Below are positions 24,601-39,340 of a DNA stretch of 64,000 nucleotides, one piece after another; the stretch's first letter is position 1; each line of letters starts with the position of its first letter. A program made the translations under genes and the position numbers. Source of the DNA: Paraescarpia echinospica (taxonomy: Eukaryota; Annelida; Polychaeta; Sabellida; Siboglinidae). The notes below the pieces were generated by a model. It worked only from the letters and a program-made list of their open reading frames with translations. It did no database searches and was not told where the DNA came from. Location of the stretch: positions 30,836,148-30,900,147 of the forward strand of contig CM034541.1 in assembly GCA_020002185.1 (NCBI GenBank), in the 5' to 3' direction.

Positions 24601-27600
24601 CACAAGCTAGTGGTGGTAGTTGACTACACTACCCTGGCAGACATCCTCACAAGCTAGTGGTGGTAGTTGACTACACTACCCTGGCAGACATACTCATAAG
24701 CTAGTGGTGGTAGTTGACTACACTACCCTGACAGACATCCTCACAAGCTAGTGGTGGTAAGTTGCCTACACTACCTTGACAGACATCCTCACAAGCTAGT
24801 GGTGGTAGTTGACTACTCTACCCTTGCAGACATCCTCACAAGCTAGTGGTGGTAGTTGACTACACTACCCTGGCATACATCCTCACAAGCAAGTGGTGGT
24901 AGTTGACTACACTACCCTTACAGTCAACCTCACAAGCTAGTGATGGTAGTTGACTACTCTACCCTGGCAGACATCCTCTCACGCTAGTGATGGTAGTTGA
25001 CTATACTACCTTGACAGACATCCTCACAAGCTAGTGGTTGTAGTTGACTACACTAATCTGACAGACATCCTCACAAGCTAGTGGTGGTAGTTGACTATAG
25101 TACCAAGACAGACATCCTCACAAGCTGGTGATGGTAGTTGATTACTCTACCCTGACAGACATCCTCACAAGCTCGTGGTTGTAGTTGACTACACTACCCT
25201 GGCAGACATCCTCACAAGCTAGTGGTGGTAGTTAACTACACTAACCTGACAGACATCCTCACAAGCTAGTGGTGGTAGTTAACTACACTACCCCAGGCAT
25301 ACAACCTCACAAGCTAGTGGTGGTTGGTCGCTACACTACCCAGGCAGACATCCTCACAAGCTAGTGATGGTAGTTGACAACACTACCCTGGCAGACATCT
25401 TCACAAGCTAGTGGTGGTAGTTGACTACACTACCCCAGGAAAACATCCTCACAAGCTAGTGGTGGTTGGTCGCTACACTACACTGGCAGACATCCTCACA
25501 ATCTAGTAGTGGTAGTTGACAACACTACCCTGAGAGACATCCTCACAAAATAGTGGTGGTAGTTGATTACACTACCCTGGCAGACATACTCACAAGCTAG
25601 TGGTGGTAGTTGACTACACTACCCTGGCAGACATCCTCACAAGTTAGTGGTGGTAGTTGACTACACTACGCTGACAGACATCCTCACAAGCTAGTGGTGG
25701 TAGTTGACTACTCTACCCTGGCAGACATCCTCTCACGCTAGTGATGATGGTAGTTGACTATACTACCTTGACAGACATCCTCGCAAGCTAGTGGTTGTAG
25801 TTGACTACACTAACCTGACAGACATCCTCACAAGCTAGTGGTGGTAGTTGACTATAGTACCATGACAGACATCCTCACAAGCTGGTGATGGTAATTGATT
25901 ACTCTACCTTGACAGATATCCTCACAAACTAGTGGTTGTAGTTGACTACACTACCCTGGCAGACATCCTCACAAGCTAGTGGTGGTAGTTGACTACACTA
26001 CCCTGACAGACATCCTCACAAGCTAGTAGTGGTAAGTTGCCTACACTACTTTGACTGACATCCTCACAAGCTAGTGGTGGTAGTTGACTATACTACCCTG
26101 ACAGACATCCTCACAAACTAGTGGTGGGTCCCACCACTAGCTTGTGAGGATGTCTGTTCTTAAGAAGAGGAAGCAATGGATCGTGGTACACGCCTATCCC
26201 ACCGACCGAACTATTACACTACCCTGACAGACATCCACACAAGCTACTGGTGTTAGTTGACTACACTACCCTGACAGACATCATCACAAGCTAGTGGTGG
26301 TAAGTTGACTACACTACCCTGACAGACATCCTCACAAGCTAGTGGTGGTAAGTTGCCTACACTACTTTGACAGACATCCTCACAAGCTAGTGGTGGTAGT
26401 TGACTACACTACCTTTGCAGACATCCTCACAAGCTAGTGGTGGTAGTTGACTACACTACCCTGGCAGACATCCCCACAAGCTAGTGGTGGTAGTTGACTA
26501 CACTACCCTGACAGACATCCTCACAAGCTAGTGGTGGTAGTTGACTACACTACCCTGACAGACATTCTCACAAGCTAGTGATGGTAGTTGACTACACTAC
26601 TCTGGCATACATCCTCACAAGCTAGTGATGGTAGTTGACTACACTACCCTGACAGACATCCTCACAAGCTAGTGGTGAAAGTTGACTACACTACCCCAGG
26701 CAAACATCCTCACAACCTAGTGGTGGTTGGTCGCTACACTAACCTGGCAGACATCCTCACAATCTAGTAGTGGTAGTTGACAACACTACCCTGACAGACA
26801 TCCTCACAAACTAGTGGTGGTAGTTGATTACACTACCCTGGCAGACATCCTCACAATCTAATGGTGGTAATTGACCACACTACCCTGGCAGACATCCTCA
26901 CAAGTTAGTGGTGGTAGTTGACTACACTACGCTGACAGACATCCTCACAAGCTAGTGGTGGTAGTTGACTACACTACCCTTACAGTCAACCTCACAAGCT
27001 AGTGATGGTAGTTGACTACTCTACCCTGGCAGACATCCTCTCACGCTAGTGATGGTAGTTGACTATACTACCTTGACAGACTTCCTCACAACCTAGTGGT
27101 TGTAGTTGACTACACTAATCTGACAGACATCCTCACAAGCTAGTGGTGGTAGTTGACTATAGTACCAAGACAGACATCCTCACAAGCTGGTGATGGTAGT
27201 TGATTACTCTACCCTGACAGACATCCTCACAAGCTAGTGGTTGTAGTTGACTACACTACCCTGGCAGACATCCTCACAAGCTAGTGGTGGTAGTTAACTA
27301 CACTAACCTGACAGACATCCTCACATGCTAGTGGTGGTAGTTAACTACACTACCCCAGGCATACAACCTCACAAGCTAGTGGTGGTTGGTCGCTACACTA
27401 CCCAGGCAGACATCCTCACAAGCTAGTGATGGTAGTTGACAACACTACCCTGGCAGACATCTTCACAAGCTAGTGGTGGTAGTTGACTACACTACCCCAG
27501 GAAAATATCCTCACAAGCTAGTGGTGGTTGGTCGCTACACTACACTGGCAGACATCCTCACAATCTAGTAGTGGTAGTTGACAACACTACCCTGAGAGAC

Positions 27601-30600
27601 ATCCTCACAAAATAGTTGTGGTAGTTGATTACACTACCCTGGCAGACATACTCACAAGCTAGTGGTGGTAGTTGACTACACTACCCTGGCAGACATCCTC
27701 ACAAGTTAGTGGTGGTAGTTGACTACACTACGCTGACAGACATCCTCACAAGCTAGTGGTGGTAGTTGACTACTCTACCCTGGCAGACATCCTCTCACGC
27801 TAGTGATGATGGTAGTTGACTATACTACCTTGACAGACATCCTCGCAAACTAGTGGTTGTAGTTGACTACACTAACCTGACAGACATCCTCACAAGTTAG
27901 TGGTGGTAGTTGACTATAGTACCATGACAGACATCCTCACAAGCTGGTGATGGTAATTGATTACTCTACCTTGACAGATATCCTCACAAACTAGTGGTTG
28001 TAGTTGACTACACTACCCTGGCAGACATCCTCACAAGCTTGTGGTGGTAGTTGACTACACTACCCTGACAGACATCCTCACAAGCTAGTAGTGGTAAGTT
28101 GCCTACACTACTTTGACTGACATCCTCACAAGCTAGTGGTGGTAGTTGACTATACTACCCTGACAGACATCCTCACAAACTAGTGGTGGGTCCCACCACT
28201 AGCTTGTGAGGATGTCTGTTCTTAAGAAGAGGAAGCAATGGATCGTGGTACACGCCTATCCCACCGACCGAACTATTACACTACCCTGACAGACATCCAC
28301 ACAAGCTACTGGTGTTAGTTGACTACACTACCCTGACAGACATCATCACAAGCTAGTGGTGGTAAGTTGACTACACTACCCTGACAGACATCCTCAAAAG
28401 CTAGTGGTGGTAAGTTTCCTACACTACTTTGACAGACATCCTCACAAGCTAGTGATGGTAGTTGACTACACTACCTTTGCAGACATCCTCACAAGCTAGT
28501 GGTGGTAGTTGACTACACTACCCTGGCAGACATCCCCACAAGCTAGTGGTGGTAGTTGACTACACTACCCTGGCAGACATCCTCACAAGCTAGTGGTGGT
28601 AGTTGACTACACTACCCTGGCAGACATACTCATAAGCTAGTGGTGGTAGTTGACTACACTACCCTGACAGACATCCTCACAAGCTAGTGATGGTAGTAGA
28701 CTACACTACCCTGACAGACATCCTCACAAGCTAGTGGTGGTAGTTGACTACACTACCCTGACAGACATTCTCACAAGCTAGTGATGGTAGTTGACTACAA
28801 TACTCTGGCAGACATCCTCACAAGCTAGTGATGGTAGTTGACTACACTACCCTGACAGACATCCTCACAAGCTAGTGATGGTAGTTGACAACACTACCCT
28901 GGCAGACATCCTCACAAGCTAGTGGTGGTAGTTGACTACACTACCCCAGGCAAACATCCTCACAACCTAGTGGTGGTTGATCGCTACACTACCCTGGCAG
29001 ACATCCTCACAATCTAGCAGTGGTAGTTGACAACACTACCCTGACAGACATCCTCACAAACTAGTGGTGGTAGTTGATTACACTACCCTGGCAGATATCC
29101 TCACAATCTATTGGTGGTAATTGACTACACTACCCTGGCAGACATCCTCACAAGTTAGTGGTGGTAGTTGACTACACTACGCTGACAGACATCCTCACAA
29201 GCTAGTGGTGGTAGATGACTACACTACCCTTACAGTCAACCTCATAAGCTAGTGATGGTAGGTGACTACTCTACCCTGGCAGATATCCTCTCACGCTAGT
29301 GATTGTAGTTGACTATACTACCTTGACAGACATCCTCACAAGCTAGTGGTTGTAGTTGACTACACTAACCTGACAGACATCCTCACAAGCTAGTGGTGGT
29401 AGTTGACTATAGTACCAAGACAGACATCCTCACAAGCTTGTGATGGTAGTTGATTACTCTACCCTGACAGACATCCTCACAAGCTAGTGGTTGTAGTTGA
29501 CTACACTACCCTGACAGACATCCTCACAAGCTAGTAGTGGTAAGTTGCCTACACTACTTTGACAGACATCCTCACAAGCTAGTGGTGGTAGTTGACTATA
29601 CTACCCTGACAGACATCCTCACAAACTAGTGGTGGGTCCCACCACTAGCTTGTGAGGATGTCTGTTCTTAAGAAGAGGAAGAAATGGATCGTGGTACACG
29701 CCTATCCCACCGACCGAACTATTACACTACCCTGACAGACATCCACACAAGCTAGTGGTGTTAGTTGACTACACTACCCTGACAGACATCATCACAAGCT
29801 AGTGGTGGTAAGTTGACTACATTACCCTGACACACATCCTCACAAGCTAGTAGTGGTAAGTTGCCTACACTACTTTGACAGACATCCTCACAAGCTAGTG
29901 GTGGTAGTTGACTACACTACCTTTGCAGACATCCTCACAAGCTAGTGGTGGTAGTTGACTACACTACCCTGACAGACATCCCCACAAGCTAGTGGTGGTA
30001 GTTGACTACACTACCCTGGCAGACATCCTCACAAGCTAGTGGTGGTAGTTGACTACACTACCCTGGCAGACATACTCATAAGCTAGTGGTGGTAGTTGAC
30101 TACACTAACCTGACAGACATCCTCACAAGCTAGTGATGGTAGTAGACTACACTACCCTGACAGACATCCTCACAAGCTAGTGGTGGTAGTTGACTACACT
30201 ACCCTGACAGACATCCTCACAAGCTAGTGGTGGTAGTTGACTACACTACCCTGACAGATATTCTCACAAGCTAGTGATGGTAGTTGACTACACTACTCTG
30301 GCATACATCCTCACAAGCTAGTGATGGTAGTTGACTACACTACCCTGACAGACATCCTCACAAGCTAGTGATGGTAGTTGACTACACTACCCCAGGAAAA
30401 CATCCTCACAAGCTAGTGGTAGTTGGTCGCTACACTACCCTGGCAGATATCCTCACAATCTAGTAGTGGTAGTTGACTACACTACCCTGACAGACATCCT
30501 CACAAGCTAGTGATGGTAGTTGACAACACTACCCTGGCAGACATCCTCACAAGCTAGTGGTGAAAGTTGACTACACTACCCCAGGCAAACATCCTCACAA

Positions 30601-33600
30601 CCTAGTGGTGGTTGGTCGCTACACTAACCTGGCAGACATCCTCACAATCTAGTAGTGGTAGTTGACAACACTACCCTGACAGACATCCTCACAAACTAGT
30701 GGTGGTAGTTGATTACACTACCCTGGCAGATATCCTCACAATCTAATGGTGGTAATTGACCACACTACCCTGGCAGACATCCTCACAAGTTAGTGGTGGT
30801 AGTTGACTACACTACGCTGACAGACATCCTCACAAGCTAGTGGTGGTAGTTGACTACACTACCCTTACAGTCAACCTCACAAGCTAGTGATGGTAGTTGA
30901 CTACTCTACCCTGGCAGACATCCTCTCACGCTAGTGATGGTAGTTGACTATACTACCTTGACAGACATCCTCACAAGCTAGTGGTTGTAGTTGACTACAC
31001 TAATCTGACAGACATCCTCACAAGCTAGTGGTGGTAGTTGACTATAGTACCAAGACAGACATCCTCACAAGCTGGTGATGGTAGTTGATTACTCTACCTT
31101 GACAGACATCCTCACAAGCTAGTGGTTGTAGTTGACTACACTACCCTGGCAGACATCCTCACAAGCTAGTGGTGGTAGTTAACTACACTAACCTGACAGA
31201 CATCCTCACAAGCTAGTGGTGGTAGTTAACTACACTACCCCAGGCATACAACCTCACAAGCTAGTGGTGGTTGGTCGCTACACTACCCAGGCAGACATCC
31301 TCACAAGCTAGTGATGGTAGTTGACAACACTACCCTGGCAGACATCTTCACAAGCTAGTGGTGGTAGTTGACTACACTACCCCAGGAAAACATCCTCACA
31401 AGCTAGTGGTGGTTGGTCGCTACACTACACTGGCAGACATCCTCACAATCTAGTAGTGGTAGTTGACAACACTACCCTGACAGACATCCTCACAAGCTAG
31501 TGGTGGTAGTTGACTACACTACCTTTGCAGACATCCTCACAAGCTAGTGGTGGTAGTTGACTACACTACCTTGGCAGACATCCCCACAAGCTAGTGGTGG
31601 TAGTTGACTACACTACCCTGGCAGACATCCTCACAAGCTCGTGGTGGTAGTTGACTACACTACCCTGGCAGACATACTCATAAGCTAGTGGTGGTAGTTG
31701 ACTACACTACCCTGACAGACATCCTCACAAGCTAGTGATGGTAGTAGACTACACTACACTGACAGACATCCTCACAAGCTAGTGGTGGTAGTTGACTACA
31801 CTACCCTGACAGACATTCTCACAAGCTAGTGATGGTAGTTGACTACAATACTCTGGCAGACATCCTCACAAGCTAGTGATGGTAGTTGACTACACTACCC
31901 TGACAGACATCCTCACAAGCTAGTGATGGTAGTTGACAACACTACCCTGGCAGACATCCTCACAAGCTAGTGGTGGTAGTTGACTACACTACCCCAGGCA
32001 AACATCCTCACAACCTAGTGGTGGTTGATCGCTACACTACCCTGGCAGACATCCTCACAATCTAGCAATGGTAGTTGACAACACTACCCTGACAGACATC
32101 CTCACAAACTAGTGGTGGTAGTTGATTACACTACCCTGGCAGATATCCTCACAATCTATTGGTGGTAATTGACTACACTACCCTGGCAGACATCCTCACA
32201 AGTTAGTGGTGGTAGTTGACTACACTACGCTGACAGACATCCTCACAAGCTAGTGGTGGTAGATGACTACATTACCCTTACAGTCAACCTCATAAGCTAG
32301 TGATTGTAGGTGACTACTCTACCCTGGCAGATATCCTCTCACGCTAGTGATGGTAGTTGACTATACTACCTTGACAGACATCCTCACAAGCTAGTGGTTG
32401 TAGTTGACTACACTAACCTGACAGACATCCTCACAAGCTAGTGGTGGTAGTTGACTATAGTACCAAGACAGACATCCTCACAAGCTGGTGATGGTAGTTG
32501 ATTACTCTACCCTGACAGACATCCTCACAAGCTAGTGGTTGTAGTTGACTAAACTACCCTGACAGGCATCCTCACAAGCTAGTAGTGGTAAATTGCCTAC
32601 ACTACTTTGACAGACATCCTCACAAGCTAGTGGTGGTAGTTGACTATACTACCCTGACAGACATCCTCACAAACTAGTGGTGGGTCCCACCACTAGCTTG
32701 TGAGGATGTCTGTTCTTAAGAAGAGGAAGCAATGGATCGTGGTACACGCCTATCCCACCGACCGAACTATTACACTACCCTGACAGACATCCACACAAGC
32801 TAGTGGTGTTAGTTGACTACACTACCCTGACAGACATCATCACAAGCTAGTGGTGGTAAGTTGACTACACTACCCTGACAGACATCCTCACAAGCTAGTG
32901 GTGGTAAGTTGCCTACACTACTTTGACAGACATCCTCACAAGCTAGTGGTGGTAGTTGACTACACTACCTTTGCAGACATCCTCACAAGCTAGTGGTGGT
33001 AGTTGACTACACTACCCTGGCAGACATCCCCACAAGCTAGTGGTGGTAGTTGACTACACTACCCTGGCAGACATCCTCACAAGCTAGTGGTGGTATTTGA
33101 CTACACTACCCTGGCAGACATACTCATAAGCTAGTTGTGGTAGTTGACTACACTACCCTGACAGACATCCTCACAAGCTAGTGATGGTAGTAGACTACAC
33201 TACCCTGACAGACATCCTCACAAGCTAGTGGTGGTAGTTGACTACACTACCCTGACAGACATTCTCACAAGCTAGTGATGGTAGTTGACTACACTACTCT
33301 GGCAGACATCCTCACAAGCTAGTGATGGTAGTTGACTACACTACCCTGACAGACATCCTCACAAGCTAGTGATGGTAGTTGACTACACTACTCTGGCATA
33401 CATCCTCACAAGCTAGTGATGGTAGTTGACTACACTACCCTGACAGACATCCTCACAAGCTAGTTATGGTAGTTGACAACACTAACCTGGCAGACATCCT
33501 CACAAGCTAGTGGTGGTAGTTGGCTACACTACCCCAGGCATACATCCTCACAAGCTAGTGGTGGTTGGTCGCTACACTACCCAGGCAGACATCCTCACAA

Positions 33601-36600
33601 GCTAGTGATGGTAGTTGACAACACTACCCTGGCAGACATCCTCACAAGCTAGTGGTGGTAGTTGACTACACTACCCCAGGAAAACATCCTCACAAGCTAG
33701 TGGTGGTTGGTCGCTACACTACCCTGGCAGACATCCTCACAATCTAGTAGTGGTAGTTGACTACACTACCCTGACAGACATCCTCACAAGCTAGTGATGG
33801 TAGTTGACAACACTACCCTGGCAGACATCCTCACAAGCTAGTGGTGGTAGTTGACTACACTACCCCAGGCAAACATCCTCACAACCTAGTGGTGGTTGGT
33901 CGCTACACTACCCTGGCAGATATCCTCACAATCTAGTAGTGGTAGTTGACAACACTACCCTGACAGACATCCTCACAAACTAGTGGTGGTAGTTGATTAC
34001 ACTACCCTGGCAGACATCCTCACAATCTAATGGTGGTAATTGACCACACTACCCTGGCAGACATCCTCACAAGTTAGTGGTGGTAGTTGACTACACTACG
34101 CTGACAGACATCCTCACAAGCTAGTGGTGGTAGTTGACTACACTACCCTTACAGTCAACCTCACAAGCTAGTGATGGTAGTTGACTACTCTACCCTGGCA
34201 GACATCCTCTCACGCTAGTGATGGTAGTTGACTATACTACCTTGACAGACATCCTCACAAGCTAGTGGTTGTAGTTGACTACACTAATCTGACAGACATC
34301 CTCACAAGCTAGTGGTGGTAGTTGACTATAGTACCAAGACAGACATCCTCACAAGCTGGTGATGGTAGTTGATTACTCTACCCTGACAGACATCCTCACA
34401 AGCTAGTGGTTGTAGTTGACTACACTACCCTGGCAGACATCCTCACAAGTTAGTGGTGGTAGTTGACTACACTAACCTGACAGACATCCTCACAAGCTAG
34501 TGGTGGTAGTTGACTACCCTACCCCAGGCATACATCCTCACAAGCTAGTGGTGGTTGGTCGCTACACTATCCAGGCAGACATCCTCACAAGCTAGTGATG
34601 GTAGTTGACAACACTACCCTGGCAGACATCTTCAAAAGCTAGTGGTGGTAGTTGACTACACTACCCCAGGAAAACATCCTCACAAGCTAGTGGTGGTTGG
34701 TCGCTACACTACACTGGCAGACATCCTCACAATCTAGTAGTGGTAGTTGACAACACTACCCTGACAGACATCCTCACAAAATAGTGGTGGTAGTTGATTA
34801 CACTACCCTGGCAGACATACTCACAAGCTAGTGTTGCTAGTTGACTACACTAACCGGGCAGACATCCTCACAAGTTAGTGGTGGTAGTTGACTACACTAC
34901 GCTGACAGACATCCTCACAAGCTAGTGGTGGTAGTTGACTACTCTACCCTGGCAGACATCCTCTCACGCTAGTGATGATGGTAGTTGACTATACTACCTT
35001 GACAGACATCCTCGCAAGCTAGTGGTTGTAGTTGACTACACTAACCTGACAGACATCCTCACAAGCTAGTGGTGGTAGTTGACTATAGTACCATGACAGA
35101 CATCCTCACAAGCTGGTGATGGTAATTGATTACTCTACCTTGACAGATATCCTCACAAGCTAGTGGTTGTAGTTGACTACACTACCCTGGCAGACATCCT
35201 CACAAGCTAGTGGTGGTAGTTGACTACACTACCCTGACAGACATCCTCACAAGCTAGTAGTGGTAAGTTGCCTACACTACTTTGACAGACATCCTCACAA
35301 GCTAGTGGTGGTAGTTGACTATACTACCCTGACAGACATCCTCACAAACTAGTGGTGGGTCCCACCACTAGCTTGTGAGGATGTCTGTTCTTAAGAAGAG
35401 GAAGCAATGGATCGTGGTACACGCCTATCCCACCGACCGAACTATTACACTACCCTGACAGACATCCACACAAGCTAGTGGTGTTAGTTGACTACACTAC
35501 CCTGACAGACATCATCACAAGCTAGTGGTGGTAAGTTGACTACACTACCCTGACAGACATCCTCACAAGCTAGTGGTGGTAAGTTGCCTACACTACTTTG
35601 ACAGACATCCTCACAAGCTAGTGGTGGTAGTTGACTACACTACCTTTGCAGACATCCTCACAAGCTAGTGGTGGTAGTTGACTACACTACCCTGGCAGAC
35701 ATCCCCACAAGCTAGTGGTGGTAGTTGACTACACTACCCTGGCAGACATCCTCACAAGCTAGTGGTGGTAGTTGACTACACTACCCTGGCAGACACACTC
35801 ATAAGCTAGTGGTGGTAGTTGACTACACTACCCTGACAGACATCCTCACAAGCTAGTGATGGTAGTAGACTACACTACCCTGACAGACATCCTCACAAGC
35901 TAGTGGTGGTAGTTGACTACACTACCCTGACAGACATTCTCACAAGCTAGTGATGGTAGTTGACTACACTACTCTGGCAGACATCCTAACAAGCTAGTGA
36001 TGGTAGTTGACAACACTACCCTGGCAGACATCCTCACAAGCTAGTGGTGGTAGTTGACTACACTACCCCAGGCAAACATCCTCACAACCTAGTGGTGGTT
36101 GGTCGCTACACTACCCAGGCAGACATCCTCACAATCTAGTAGTGGTAGTTGACAACACTACCCTGACAGACATCCTCACAAACTAGTGGTTGTAGTTGAT
36201 TACACTACCCTGGCAGACATCCTCACAATCTAATGGTGGTAATTGACTACACTACCCTGGCAGACATCCTCACAAGTTAGTGGTGGTAGTTGACTACACT
36301 ACGCTGACAGACATCCTCACAAGCTAGTGGTGGTAGTTGACTACACTACCCTTACAGTCAACCTCACAAGCTAGTGATGGTAGGTGACTACTCTACCCTG
36401 GCAGACATCCTCTCACGCTAGTGATGGTAGTTGACTATACTACCTTGACAGACATCCTCACAAGCTAGTGGTTGTAGTTGACTACACTAACCTGACAGAC
36501 ATCCTCACAAGCTAGTGGTAGTAGTTGACTATAGTACCAAGACAGACATCCTCACAAGCTGGTGATGGTAGTTGATTACTCTACCCTGACAGACATCCTC

Positions 36601-37985
36601 ACAAGCTAGTGGTGGTAGTTGACTACACTACCCTGACAGACATCCTCACAAGCAAGTAGTGGTAAGTTGCCTACACTTCTTTGACAGACATCCTCACAAG
36701 CTAGTGTTGGTAGTTGACTATACTACCCTGACAGACATCCTCACAAACTAGTGGTGGGTCCCACCACTAGCTTGTGAGGATGTCTGTTCTTAAGAAGAGG
36801 AAGCAATGGATCGTGGTACACGCCTATCCCACCGACCGGAAGCAATGGATCGTGGTACACGCCTATCCCACCGACCGAACTATTACACTACCCTGACAGA
36901 CATCCACACAAGCTAGTGGTGTTAGTTGACTACACTACCCTGACAGACATCATCACAAGCTAGTGGTGGTAAGTTGACTACACTACCCTGACATACATCC
37001 TCACAAGCTAGTGGTGGTAGTTGACTACACTATCCTGGCAGACATCTTCACAAGCTAGTGGTGGTAGTTGACTACATTACCCTGGCAGACATCCCCACAA
37101 GCTAATGGTGGTAGTTGACTACACTACCCTGGCAGACATCCTCACAAGCTAGTGGTGGTAGTTGACTACACTACCCTGGCAGACATACTCACAAGCTAGT
37201 GGTGGTAGTTGACTACACTACCCTGACAGACATCCTCACAAGCTAGTGATGGTAGTAGACTACACTACCCTGACAGACATCCTCACAAGCTAGTGGTGGT
37301 AGTTGACTACACTACCCTGACAGACATTCTCACAAGCTAGTGATGGTAGTTGACTACACTACTCTGGCAGACATCCTCACAAGCTAGTGATGGTAGTTGA
37401 CTACACTACCCTGACAGACATCCTCACAAGCTAGTGATGGTAGTTGACTACACTACCCTGGCAGACATCCTCACAAGCTAGTGGTGGTAGTTGACTACAC
37501 TACCCCAGGCAAACATCTGAGAGCTGATTAACGGAGGTTTGATATTTCAACCTCACAAGCTTCAGTGATGGTAGGCATCACCCTGGCAGACATCCTCCCA
37601 AGCTAGTGGTTGTAGTTGACTACACTACTCTGACAGACATCCTCACAAGCTAGTGGTGGTAGTTGACTATAGTACCAAGACAGACATCCTCACAAGCTGG
37701 TGATGGTAGTTGATTACTCTACCCTGACAGACATCCTCACAAGCTAGTGGTGGTAGTTGACTACACTACCCTGACAGACATCCTCACAAGCTAGTAGTGG
37801 TAAGTTGCCTACACTTCTTTGACAGACATCCTCACAAGCTAGTGGTGGTAGTTGACTATACTACCCTGACAGACATCCTCACAAACTAGTGGTGGGTCCC
37901 ACCACTAGCTTGTGAGGATGTCTGTTCTTAAGAAGAGGAAGCAATGGATCGTGGTACACGCCTATCCCACCGACCGAACTATTAC
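15655..37985 (+). repeat. Twelve copies of a foldback plus P-fragment marking higher-order unit boundaries
   Basis: Each boundary is an almost perfect 57-bp palindrome: 28-bp arms with one mismatch around a single T, core CTAGTGGTGGGTCCCACCAC. About 60 bp of P exon 2 follows. The foldbacks lie at 15655-15711, 18516-18572, 19915-19971, 22165-22221, 24227-24283, 26101-26157, 28163-28219, 29609-29665, 32657-32713, 35332-35388, 36741-36797 and 37869-37925. The P fragment at 36798 carries an extra ~40-bp tandem duplication (GAAGCAATGGATCGTGG to CCACCGACCG). A thirteenth related foldback centred at 39341 lacks the P fragment and is the polarity switch. Confidence 0.93.
37518..37551. other. Short non-satellite interruption in array A2
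   Basis: About 33 bases beginning TGAGAGCTGATTAACGGAGG replace satellite sequence, and the following monomer is also damaged. No module elsewhere in the window matches it by eye. Confidence 0.75.
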
Positions 37986-39340
37986 ACTACCCTGACAGAC
38001 ATCTACACAAGCTAGTGGTGTTAGTTGACTACACTACCCTGACAGACATCATCAAAAGCTAGTGGTGTTAGTTGACTACACTACCCTGACAGACATCATC
38101 ACAAGCTAGTGGTGGTAAGTTGACTACACTACACTGACAGACATCCTCACAAGCTAGTGGTGGTAAGTTGCCTACACTACTTTGACAGACATCCTCACAA
38201 GCTAGTGGTGGTAGTTGACTACACTACCTTTGCAGACATCTCACAAGCTAGTGGTGGTAGTTGACTACACTACTCTGGCAGACATCCTCACAAGCTAGTG
38301 ATGGTAGTTGACAACACTACCCTGGCAGACATCCTCACAAGCTAGTGGTGGTAGTTGACTACACTACCCTGGCAGACATACTCATAAGCTAGTGGTGGTA
38401 GTTGACTACACTACCCTGACAGACATCCTCACAAGCTAGTGATGGTAGTAGACTACACTACCCTGACAGACATCCTCACAAGCTAGTGGTGGTAGTTGAC
38501 TACACTACCCTGACAGACATTCTCACAAGCTAGTGATGGTAGTTGACTACACTACTCTGGCAGACATCCTCACAAGCTAGTGATGGTAGTTGACTACACT
38601 ACCCTGACAGACATCCTCACAAGCTAGTGATGGTAGTTGACAACACTACCCTGGCAGACATCCTCACAAGCTAGTGGTGGTAGTTGACTACACTACCCCA
38701 GGCAAACATCCTCACAACCTAGTGGTGGTTGGTCGCTACACTACCCAGGCAGACATCCTCACAATCTAGTAGTGGTAGTTGACAACACTACTCTGACAGA
38801 CATCCTCACAAACTAGTGGTGGTAGTTGATTACACTACCCTGGCAGACATCCTCACAATCTAATGGTGGTAATTGACTACACTACCCTGGCAGACATCCT
38901 CACAAGTTAGTGGTGGTAGTTGACTACACTACGCTGACAGACATCCTCACAAGCTAGTGGTGGTAGGTGACTACTCTACCCTGGCAGACATCCTCTCACG
39001 CTAGTGATGGTAGTTGACTATACTACCTTGACAGACATCCTCAGAAGCTAGTGGTGGTAGTTGACTATAGTACCAAGACAGACATCCTGACAAGCTGGTG
39101 ATGGTAGTTGATTACTCTACCCTGACAGACATCCTCACAAGCTAGTGGTTGTAGTTGACTACACTACCCTGGCAGACATCCTCACAAGCTAGTGGTGGTA
39201 GTTGACTACACTAACCTGACAGACATCCTCACAAGCTAGTGGTAGTAGTTGACTATACTACCCTGACAGTCATCCTCACAAGCTAGTGGTGGTATTTGTC
39301 TACACTACCATGTCAGACATCCTCACAAGCTAGTGGTGGG

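Larger units (their letters stand above)
13765..39340 (+). repeat. 47-bp satellite array A2 with higher-order repeats (25.6 kb)
   Basis: Over 500 monomers in sense (+) orientation relative to module P. The array is divided into 13 higher-order units by 12 copies of a boundary made of a 57-bp foldback plus a ~60-bp piece of the 3' end of P (TTCTTAAGAAGAGGAAGC through CCGACCGAACTATT). Variant monomers recur in fixed order in each unit, for example ones with CTTACAGTCAACC, TAGTACCAAGACAG and TCTCACGCTAG. The array ends at 39340, where orientation flips at a tail-to-tail junction. Confidence 0.97.
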
